Origin: Siphonodentalium dalli
Lineage: Eukaryota > Mollusca > Scaphopoda > Gadilida > Siphonodentaliidae
NCBI GenBank assembly: GCA_032622095.1
Contig: CP136063.1
Coordinates: 72,889,980-72,953,979, forward strand
DNA length: 64,000 bases
Direction of reading: 5' to 3'
In this document: positions 54,446-64,000 of the stretch, piece after piece
Layout of the letters: every line of letters begins with the position of its first letter
How positions within the stretch are numbered: position 1 is the first letter of the stretch
Translations under genes and position numbers: made by a program
The notes under the pieces: generated by a model
Databases searched by the model: none
What the model saw: only the letters and a program-made list of their open reading frames with translations
What the model was told of the DNA's origin: nothing

Positions 54446-55211
54446 TTTACTATTTTAATACTAAACGAAAAGTTCAAAGCGTTATAGTTGGACACAGACG
54501 GTTTGTATTTCAATATAACATGCCAACCCCTAAATGTTTAGTGACGTCATCATTTCAAGTCATGTAAAGCAGTTTATCAATGCAATATGTGAGCTACTTA
54601 TCATGGTTGTGGTAAATGGAGATTGATTTTCCCACGTCCATGTAAATCGAGTTTGAATTTTTTATAAGGGTCAATCAATTTAAACTGTGTTATCATTTTA
54701 TAAACAACAATGGACAATTCGGCAGCTATTTGTTCCTGGTTAATAATATACATGTATCAACTAATTTGGACCAAAATTAATCATGAGATTTTTAATCTCG
54801 ATGTGTAGAGGCCATCGTCTGAGTTCATCATATACCATGGTGTGCTTTATAACTGTTACTAATTTGCAAGTTTTCAAATGCACAGCTCAAATGTTGCCTT
54901 GGTGTTTAAAATCCACAGACTTCACATCCTTTCAGTAACATCGATTGAATCAATTAATCAAACAGTTTTAAAGAAAGATGAATAGGTAGGTGTAAGGTTC
55001 TGCTGTTAGAGAGACGACCGAGCATGGCCTTTTATCGTTTATTCTTGATTGCTCGACGAAATGTACTATTGAAGAAGAAGTCGATTCCTATATACTTCAA
55101 GCAGTCGATCGTATCTCATTGTGAACGTATGGTTTGTTGATTCAGAAACAGAACAGATGATTACTGTATTGCAAATATTACAGTACATATCGTCTGCATA
55201 GTGAAGGCACA
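54446..55211. other. no gene recognised
   Basis: Nothing identified. Confidence 0.35.
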
Positions 55212-55620
55212 TTACCCTTTCAGTGCCAGGGGCCGATCTCATCTGCCCTAATTTAAAGTCTGTAAAATCGGCCGTAAGCATTATATAGCGAATTTAAAAA
55301 CAAACTGGATAAAACCTTAGGGACATGTTATAACTCAAAACTATCACCAAGTATTCATAGTAATAATTTTGATGCCCATGAAAAACGTAAGATTCCCTGG
55401 CACCAAACCTACAAAATAAGTCTGTTAAAGATTATAAGAAAAAATTATTAAAATTGTAAAAAATTGTAAAAAATAATAACAAATGATGAAATTTTTTTTG
55501 GCCAATGCATTCTCTTATATATGCGAGGCGACCTATGGTCGACTCGCATATATAAGAGAATGCTTTGGCACAGGGTATATGGGTTGATACAAAAATCCGA
55601 CCTGGCACTGAAAGGGTTAA
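55212..55620. mobile_element. second piggyBac-type MITE, CCCTTTCAGTGCCAGG ends (402 bp)
   Basis: The 16-bp inverted ends (55215-55230, 55601-55616) differ from those at 44580 beyond CCCTTT. The right flank is TTAA; the left flank is TTA, one base lost or mutated. It holds one 70-bp palindrome (55501-55569) and the A/T-rich AAAATTGTAAAAAATTG core. Confidence 0.8.
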
Positions 55621-55900
55621 GTTATGATAATTTCCGATATATAATTTCCGAATACGTCTACGCTACGTAATTAGTGGGGAATATGTTGTTTTAGACAAAA
55701 GTCAGCATATTTAAGTACATTTGATCAAACTTTATGTCTGAAATGGCCATCAGCAGGACATTTTCCAATACCACAGGGACGTGGGAGGTTGGACATATTC
55801 CAACAACTGGAAAGTTTCAGTTACCAGTTGGAAAGTTTGGTTCCAACCAAATAGGGTCCAAAACTTCACGAACATGGTAGTTTGGTCAAGTTCCCGGGGG
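55621..55900. repeat. dispersed repeat fragment (2.1/20.8/32.2 kb family)
   Basis: TTAGTGGGGAATATGTTGTTTTAGAC..GCATATTTAAGTACATTTGATCAAA..CTGAAATGGCCATCAGCAGGA follows the order of the other family members. Confidence 0.55.
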
Positions 55901-56671
55901 TGGGTGTACATTTTTACATTTTGACATTCCTGTGTGTGTGGTTATCTGTAACAAACAATATACTGGTGAAATACTACATTTGTATATTGGATTGATGAAT
56001 CATAGAATAATCGAGAATGCATGATGACAGATTGAGAGCTCGATCGAAAGCGAGGTCGTTTTTCAATTGCTTCGTCATATATCGTCGACTTCCGGATTTC
56101 TTCGGTAACCTTCAGTTCTTCCCATGTTTTCGCTTGGATAGCACGATATCGTGATATGAAAACATAAAAACAGTAAATCCACCTTCATATAATACATGTA
56201 TCTCTTTTGTTATTCGCCATTTCGCGTTGAAATTTCAACGAATTGAGAACATGGTCAATGCAGTACATCACGGGAGTCACAACGATTGTCTAACGTTGCT
56301 TAATTATAAATTATGCCATTTTCAAAAAACATACTTTCAACTTTGATGCTGTTAATGGGTTAACTGGGTGGTCAGTGTTTGTTAAATGTCACCAGGCTTA
56401 CTACTGCGTGGGTCTTTTTTTAACTGGACCAGCTGTTAATTTGCGGGAATTTAGGAGCCTGACTATGAAATACCTCCACTGTATCTGGTCCACTGTAGCA
56501 GACCAAACAAGTGTTATCGCCATAAATTTATTGAAAGCAAACAAACGGTAAATCAGGTTGCTTGAATGATGAGTGTTTCACCGAATGCAAAAAGAAACCA
56601 CGCACAAATTTCAAGAAACTAATTATTCGAAAGAACAGTCTTCGCGTAGCCAGTTTCTTGACAATGAGTTT
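55901..56671. other. no gene recognised
   Basis: Nothing identified. Confidence 0.35.
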
Positions 56672-56803
56672 TAATTAAATAATTAAACGAGACTTTCCTT
56701 GCGGAATGCGAAGTTTGATTGTGATTATATAAGCTATATAGCTTATAGAACCACAATCAAACTTCGCATTCCGCAAGGAAAGTCTCGTTTAATTTTTTAA
56801 TTA
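56672..56803. mobile_element. near-perfect hairpin, ~50-bp arms
   Basis: TAATTAAATAATTAAACGAG..CCTTGCGGAATGCGAAG..GATTGTG pairs with CACAATC..CTTCGCATTCCGCAAGG..CTCGTTTAATTTTTTAATTA. A smaller palindrome, TATAAGCTATATAGCTTATA, sits at the centre. MITE-like or foldback. Confidence 0.9.
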
Positions 56804-59622
56804 TATTACGACATATGACGTCACTTCCGTCATATCAAATGAGACTTTTAAAGCTAACACGACAAATATTGCAACCAGAATTCAACAGAACAAAGTTCGT
56901 GGTATATTTTGCAATACATATGATGCAAAAACACGATAGTTGATAATAGGATTGTTACCAAATCTCACAAAGAACCTGGCAAATGACCAAATGAACCGGT
57001 CTGGTGCAAAAGAACGTCAATAGGATATTTAACGTGAATCACACAAAAAACAGCGGCACCCCGCACACTGTGAGCCTTAAACTTAGCAACAGCGATCCTA
57101 AGAGATGATCAAAACAGCCCGAAACAGATATGCACAGGCCATAGTACTACTATGAGTGACATCCGGTAAATGGGTCAAGCGGCTAAACGTACCGTACGTA
57201 ACTCAGAAACAGGTCAGAACATCGACGAAGTCCTTGAAAACTACTAATTTAAGGTTCAATAACCACACAGCGATACGTCCTCATACTTGAGCAATAAACT
57301 ATGATACACCTGCAGTAGGCCAGATGCATATATAAGCATCATGTATGAAGAAGATGTTCTGATCGATACCATATCTATACGTAAAGTGGACATATACACT
57401 CAGTATTATCATCCATATTCACTGATGGTGAAATTAACGCCAGATATATATATATAATATATATATATATATACAGGTATGGAATAATTTAGCCTGAAAT
57501 CAAACCTTTGTAAAGGCTTTTATGAAAAGCATAAAAGGCATAACGCATCTCGGTCAGTAATACGTCAGAGATACTTGATAAAACTTATCTGGACATGATA
57601 CACGATCAATGTGTTCCCCTGTATATACAGGACTGGTGGAGAATGGAACAACCTGATTTTCCTTACTCAAATCCACCCATAGCGTGATACCACTATAAGG
57701 AACGAGGGGAATCAATGCACCCCCTTTTTTCTGGATGAAAATTGCCTACAGCATGTGAGAAACCAGTATAAAGTATACTTCTATATCTCCATCCAGAAAA
57801 ACGAGGTTACATTGTCATGTACAAATTTATATTAAGGAAGGAATATGCAACGTTGTATAGGAGCTAAGCAATGTACTGAATAGATATAGCATAAGAGTCT
57901 ACTCAGCGGGTATATAGTCATAACTAAAACAATCATGTGAATGCGTCATTGCTTGTGTCCAATGAAGATACTCAAGTGGTGAGATACACTCACAAACACA
58001 TTTTCGTATTGTGTCAACTTCGCATGACAAGAGTCAAAGTGAAATTATTTTGATTCGGACAAATGTTTTGTAACATCTGAGTATCCAGTCAAAACCGCAG
58101 ATCATCAGTGAATGTGTACGTTTGATGTGGATACATGTAATGGGAAACATGAAACTATAGGTGATAGCACATCATGTACATAAAACCCATGCTAAGCAAA
58201 TTTTGTGGATTAAATTTGCTAAATGTCTGAAGTTTAAATTAGCTGTGAAAGCCATAGGCACACATATCACGATGAACGCTGAATTATTTGCGTCAAAGGC
58301 AACCAAAACCAAACTCATTTACGAGATTTAGTATTGCCACAGCCAGAAAAGAAAATGGGCTGACGGAAGTGACATCATATACCGTAATAGAATCGCATTC
58401 GGTGACAAAACCCATTCTACGAGCGGAATGCATTACGAGATAACACATCCATGGAAATAACCCTGGTTTGGTCCGCCATACGGGGAAGGGGCACATTCGA
58501 GTATATACAGTGGACCAAATATGGGGGGAGGGGTCAAATCATGTCACTAAATTCTCAAAGAGTGGCAACTGGTCAAGATATCAAAAACATTCCACACAAT
58601 AATAAGGCCACTTAAGAAACATTGATCACTCAGGTATACGATCAACACGCAATTCTGTTGAGCGTCAAAGTTGAATTTTGAAAATTCCAATCTAGCGACA
58701 TTCAGAAGGAGGTTGGAAAATCAATAGGATAATTGACTCAACAGTGTATTGCTTTTACCACGTTCTCAAAATTCCAACGCAATCTGGCGAATTACATAGG
58801 AGATACAGGGTATTATATGAGGGAGGACTTACTTTTTTGATGTGTTTATATGTACACATTTCACCGAGACGGCTATTCTGTCTTTGGTATGAATTAATAG
58901 TATACCTGACCTAATTAATAAAACATATATTATCATAACAGTCTTCTCCCTTGGATAACAAAGGAACAATATATATATAACAATACCTATTGGCCCAATA
59001 TAGGCATAAAGTTCACAGAGACATGGTTATCACATCTCAGCAGCTATCAATAAAAAACACTCAATTGGGTTCCAGAATCCCAAATATTCGAAACCCAAAA
59101 TCCAAAGAGTTAACCACTTAACAATTGTGACATGATTGACTGGGAGACAACCCGAACTCAAGGTTGCATTGACACTGGCAAGATGCCGAATCAAATCATT
59201 TGATATGATTTCAATTTGTTAAAATATGTATGCAATCTGACAAATAAACTATCTTTCTACCAATGAATTTTGGACTGCATAATTTTGAGCCTCGTATGCT
59301 TATGCTTTACGGTCAGCATGTAAAATGAAGTGTCATTGATCGTAACTGGTTGTTGTTAAAACTAGTATAGTTTATAGAACGGATGATCTGTCAGCTTTTC
59401 TTTTGACTAGATTTGTTACCGGTGTCGTTGCACGATCGAAACACGCACAGGAGTCATTGGACATACACGATTTTTTTTATATTTAGACAACACTTTTGAC
59501 ATAAATAAGTATTGTATCATGATTATAGTAGCAAAGTCTCCAACTAGGCCGATGTGGTTGGTGCTTGAATTGTCTATAAGCTTACTTTAACAACATTCTT
59601 TTTTTTTTCAACAATACGTGTT
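56804..59622. other. no gene; unique-looking sequence with (TA)n at 57445-57473
   Basis: No ORF over 70 codons, no repeat match within the window and no RNA signature. It may be intronic or intergenic single-copy DNA. Confidence 0.45.
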
Positions 59623-60920
59623 TATTCAATATGTTGCTTTCTTTGTTGTAACCATGGAGTTGCGGCCGTTTTGACAGTCATTTCATTGCCGAGATTGTAT
59701 TATTTTCTATCCGTGTCGCTCTATTCGGTCTAATTTCACACAAACTGTTAAAACTGCGAAATTCCGATGACACATTATATCGAATCATGACATTTTCGAG
59801 AACTGACATACTATAGATAACCACGCTGGACGCCATCTTGGATAACAAAGTTTTCCCATAGCGGAGTTTTGCGGATTTTGGATATGTTGTTCCTCAGGCT
59901 TTTCTGCATCGAATTGCACCAAAATCAGTTGTATGTTGGATAAGTAGAAAACCCAAAATTAAAGACGTATTATCGTGGGTGGTTTGACTTGCGTTACAGT
60001 GACCGATAACTACTTCAGAGGGATCTGTTTTAATAATACTCTGTGTACCTTTAAAGATACTTAACGGCAAACTTGTATATTACCAATGCTCATTTCCACT
60101 CATATGTGGTTATCCAATATGTTGCTTTCTCCGTGGTATGGCTTGGAGTTGCGGCTATGTTTACTTCCATTTCATGACCGCGATTGTATTATTTTCTGTC
60201 CGTGTCACTCTATTCGTTCCGGTAATCTAGTTTTACACAAACCGGTATATCTTCGTAATTCCTATGCCACAATATATGGTGTAGTGACTTATTTACTGAT
60301 GTAATGCCATGTTGGACGCCATTTTGGATAACAACGTTATCCCACAGCGGATTTTGGATATGTTGTACCCTAGGCTTTTCTGCATCGAATGACACCAACA
60401 TAATTAGTTGTATGATGGATAAGTAAAACACCCAAACTTTAAAGACGTATTATCATGGGCGGTTTGACTTGCGTTACAGTGACCGATAACTCCTTCAGAG
60501 GGGTCTGTTTTAATACTCTGTATACCTTAAAAGATATTTAACAGCAAACTTGTATATTACCAATGCCCATTTCCACTCCTAGGTGGTTACCCAATATGTT
60601 GCTGTCTCCGTGGTATGGCTTGGAGTTGCGGCCATTTTGACTTCCATTTCATGACCGCGATTGTATTATTTTCTGTCCGTGTCACTCTATTCGCCCCGTA
60701 CTCTAATTTTACACAAACCGGTATACCTGCGTAATTCCTATGCCACAATATATGGTGCAGTGACTTATTTAGTGAACTGATGTAATATCATGTTGGACGC
60801 CATCTTGGATAACAAAGTTATCCCACAGCGGCGTTTGGATATGTTGTTCCTGGGGCTTTTCCACACCAAAATCAATTTCTTCCGGGTTGATCCCCAAATT
60901 CAGCTTTAACGACCACACTA
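59623..60920. repeat. ~484-bp tandem repeat, about 2.7 copies
   Basis: Unit starts (CAATATGTTGCTTTCT..) at about 59624, 60113 and 60593, spaced 489 and 480 bp. Each unit has GGACGCCATCTTGGATAACA and GGTTTGACTTGCGTTACAGT landmarks where present. A diverged single copy lies at 54215-54445. Confidence 0.9.
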
Positions 60921-61011
60921 TTCGTAATTATGGATATGTTTACCTGAACGTTATTGGATGTATGTTCAGCCGAACAGAGCAGAACTGTTGGCATATGATA
61001 TAAAAAGAGGA

Positions 61012-61153
61012 TCTGCAACGAGTCCGCAGTTTATAGCGGAATTTACAAAACGAGTCCAGAGTATTAGGTCTGAACCGAGCCTTTGGCGAGGTTCAGACTA
61101 ATTTACTTGACGAGTTTTGTAAATTCCGCTACAAACTGGGGACGAGTTGTAGA
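61012..61153. mobile_element. 142-bp hairpin element
   Basis: TCTGCAACGAGTCCGCAGTT..GCGGAATTTACAAAACGAGT..GTCTGAACCGAGCC pairs with GGCGAGGTTCAGAC..GACGAGTTTTGTAAATTCCGC..GACGAGTTGTAGA around a short TTTG loop. It stands alone here. MITE-like. Confidence 0.88.
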
Positions 61154-63240
61154 TTTTGGTTATTACACGATCCAAAACCTCGACAAAACATACTTAAATC
61201 AACAAATGGGACGCGAAACTAACACCGGCTTCTAAAAGCATGCTATGACGTTTCACGTAATTATGCATTGTTTGTCCGCGTAAAGAAATAGTCCAAGATA
61301 AATTGGAGACTCTTTGGCGTATTCAATGGCGTATATTTAATTACATTACTTTACAAACTCTTCATTCGTTATAGTATGTTGCAAAAATATAATGAAGCCA
61401 TAGTATTTTTAGACGTAAACAGACGACAAACAGGAAGTCAAAGTTCACCTAGCACTATATTTCTAGTTATTAAACGAACGTTTAATACCACAATTTGTAG
61501 AATGGGTTTATTGAATGGAATAATGGTAGGATCATGAAATAGTGTAGTATATCGGACCGCAGCGGTAACAAAATTTCAAGATGTTCACATCATGGTCCAT
61601 GTCAATTCTTGCACATTATTTTCTACTGCAATACATATGGTCTTGTAATGTGCAACTCCGCTGAAATGCATCTGCTCCCTGGAGTTAAGCTGAGGTAGCC
61701 TATCAGCAGTCTAGGTTTTAATGAGAGATGACATTGGGTTATGTCCCGTCCAGATGGCCGTCTGACTAATTCTGTCAAACCTGAGTAAACAGATAGCTAT
61801 CGTACATGCTTTTTGATGTAGGAAGTTATGGTAATTTCCTATCGATGGGCACGCACTCTTCTGATACATGATATTTGTATAGTCTCATGTCAACATGATG
61901 TCGCATCGACCTATTTATCCTAAAATCTTATGACACATCATTACGGTGATATCAATATTACTATAATGTATAGATCATTGTTCCTTTAGCATTATTAATT
62001 ATTCGTGGTCCTGTAAACTCGCAGTGTCCAAGGATATTTCCAACATATATTGGGGATTTCATGTTGTTGACTCACAATTTTAATGGCAGTTTCACAACGA
62101 TATTGACTGAAGCCACAGGTAGCTATCGTGGAAACTACCTGGTGGCAGTGTTGGAACATTCGCGTCAATATGTAATTATGAACGATGCACCACACCTTGC
62201 AAATGCCCATATATAGTACACATTCGCGCTCCTGACGTTAATCCAGATAACTAACACATCGGGTGGTAAACTTTGTCTTTAATTTTGAGAAGTGGCTCTT
62301 TGAAATAATTTAACATCTATATAATCTAAATTTTCCAGTTCATTTTCTGAATTGGCAAAACGCACTCATCTTCAATATATATTGTTCAGAAGCTTTAGAG
62401 TGGGCTTATATACAATATGTTATCAATCGTCGAATGCCGGGAAATCAGAGTTTTCCCCATATTACCACCTTTGTTGAAACATGTGCCCACTCGCCCAGAA
62501 GAACAAAAAGGAATGAATTTAACAGAGTTTGAAAAGTTGCAAATATAAATGAAAGTATTTTTTTTCTGATAATATTCTCAGATGTAGCTTTTTCGACTAA
62601 GATTTTTGAAATCATATCGACACAACTCATCTATCAACCGAAGCAAGCTGCTCATCTCGTATAATGAGCATGTCTCCATATATTGGACTGCAATAGCCGC
62701 AGCTCCATTTATCAGTGTAAGGGCAATTTCTTATCGGGCATCTCATTAAAATGGGAATATCGAGATGGACAGTTGTTTGGCTCGGGCTCAGGAACGTAGA
62801 CAAATGATCTTCGTACTGGGCTACACAGATGCGTGGCGAACCGGGGTGGGCTGGCATTTCAGCTCGCATTCTAATCAATTGAATTTGACCAATAGTGCCA
62901 TTCAGAAGTGCATAGATACAAAATATGACAAATGCTCACCGGGCGTACGTTTCCATAAATGGTACTCCAATCCCTTTGTAATTTTATAAATCACACTAAA
63001 ACGCTTAAAGTAAAAAGAGTGAATTATTAGAAAACAAATCGGGGTACCATGATCTTTAACTTACCAATGTATTAGTGCGTGTCTTACACACTGTAAGATA
63101 TTGATCTACATTCAGCTTCTTAGTTGGGTGGAAATGAACGTTACATATAACTCGGCGTGGTTTAAGGGGATGGTGGGATTGGAAAATCTAGGTCTTGTGT
63201 CCCCGGAATGAAGACGCTGGGCGAGGGGGTGTCCGAGAAC
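61154..63240. other. no convincing gene
   Basis: Opposite-strand frames at 62627-62989 overlap and neither matches a family. The rest is unrecognised A+T-rich sequence. Confidence 0.4.
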
Positions 63241-63245
63241 AACAC

Positions 63246-63330
63246 CAGCGACGGGCGCGAACTCATGCCGGTGCGTTAACAGCACTACAAGTCGGACACT
63301 AAGCACTGGGCTATCGAACTCCGTTTGTAT
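63246..63330 (-). repeat. tRNA-derived SINE-like head
   Basis: On the minus strand TAGCCCAGTGCTTAGTGTCC resembles a tRNA A-box region and GAGTTCGCGCCCGTC, about 40 bp later, a degenerate B-box. The two are spaced as in tRNA-derived SINEs. It is too diverged to be a working tRNA and no anticodon arm can be assigned. Confidence 0.4.
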
Positions 63331-63637
63331 ATGAAAATGTTCAACGTTTGGTCTAAATACAACACAATTTTCACAACCGTCATAACAAATTAGACCATCC
63401 TTCGGTCTGAAATTTACAACCAGTGTTATGTCAGACATTCTGCATCGATTTAACTGTTGGCAAATATTCCCAACGTTTGAGGGGTGAGGTGCCCTGCCTC
63501 CATACTCAGCTGGACGCTCTGGTAATTGTTGGGGTGGTAATTTTGTTTCAACTTTGATTCAAATAAGACAAGTCATTATCGAACGACTGTGCACACCGGT
63601 CGCCCGTTGCTTCCTGATTTTTTTGCGAAAACTCTGT

Positions 63638-64000
63638 GCCAATGCACTCTCTTATATATGCGAGTCGACCACAGGTCGCCTCGAATATATAAGAGAATGC
63701 ATTGGCCTAACACATTTTATATTATTTTTTATAATCGTTCATAAAAAATGTTAAAGAATGTAAGAACAAAATTATAAAATTTTTAAAGAATGTAAGAACA
63801 AATTATGAAAATGATAAAAATTGTTAAAGAATGTAAGAAGAAAAAAAACCAGATAACAATGATAACACTGTTAAAGAATATAGGAAAAAAATGACAAAAA
63901 ATGGTTATAGAATGTAAGAAAATGTACCATGCATGTAGTGGCAAAAGGTCTGCATTATCCTACTTCTAACATTTCTGTCATTTTTATGTTTTGGTCACAT
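63638..64000. mobile_element. palindrome MITE running off the window
   Basis: One 70-bp palindrome (63638-63707, with a few substitutions) is followed by at least five A/T-rich units of the type GTTAAAGAATGTAAGAACAAATTAT up to about 63930. The second palindrome and end would lie beyond 64000 if the element is complete. Confidence 0.75.

Noticed and set aside
60086-60431. ORFs within the 484-bp tandem repeat
   Set aside because: The frames are not conserved between the tandem units.
63112-63438. 108-residue minus-strand ORF
   Set aside because: Overlaps the tRNA/SINE-like sequence; peptide unrecognised.

Overview
This looks like A+T-rich nuclear DNA from a marine invertebrate, either a lophotrochozoan or a non-vertebrate deuterostome. 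The reasons are the fibrinogen-related domain exon, decayed CR1/L2-like LINE tails, a tRNA-derived SINE-like stretch, a Helitron, MITEs with TTAA sites, foldback elements and satellite-like repeats carrying ATGGCGGCC boxes. There are no operons or bacterial-type genes. I cannot name the species. Most of the 64 kb is mobile-element and repeat sequence, and host coding sequence is sparse.

Layout. 1-3.7 kb: repeats only. 3.7-6.4 kb: a compact transcription unit with a TATA box, a C2H2 zinc-finger/poly-Gln ORF, a short ORF, a 207-residue ORF with an F-box-like N-terminus and an immediate AATAAA. It is partly duplicated in inverted orientation and broken by a GCC-rich insertion. 7.1-8.2 kb: LINE C-terminal remnants. 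9.1-10.9 kb: a foldback element with tandem-repeat arms and a 6-bp target duplication. 12.0-12.7 kb: the 3' terminal exon of a fibrinogen-related (FReD) gene, the best-supported host gene, with a polyA signal near 13.2 kb. 14-33 kb: two large paralogous blocks (about 14.4-21.7 and 25.8-33.2 kb) made of several repeat families. One holds a 457-bp MITE whose empty site survives in the other. Between them is a field of ATGGCGGCC boxes spaced about 170 bp.

34-37.6 kb: LINE RT-tail fragments and a head-to-tail pair of Helitron-like elements. 37.6-43 kb: mostly unrecognised sequence plus a repeat shared with 16.6-18 kb. 44-47.4 kb: a TTAA/CCCTTT MITE, a 60-bp tandem repeat, and a repeat pair in which one copy has gained an 81-bp palindrome. 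48.2-49.6 kb: a LINE RT gene interrupted by two other elements. 50.1 kb: a likely signal-peptide first exon. 51.1 kb: eight tandem 35-bp units, each with CACGTG. 52.2-53.7 kb: a second foldback element. 53.8-64 kb: one possible small secreted-protein ORF, two more MITEs, a 484-bp tandem repeat, a hairpin element, a SINE-like stretch and the start of another palindrome-bearing element.

The FReD exon, the signal-peptide exon and the zinc-finger/F-box-like unit are the only places where I would defend protein-coding function. They are not obviously related to one another. A recurring theme is palindrome-driven structure: one 70-bp palindrome is shared by at least three MITEs with different ends, two foldback elements have tandem-repeat arms, and several free-standing hairpins are present.
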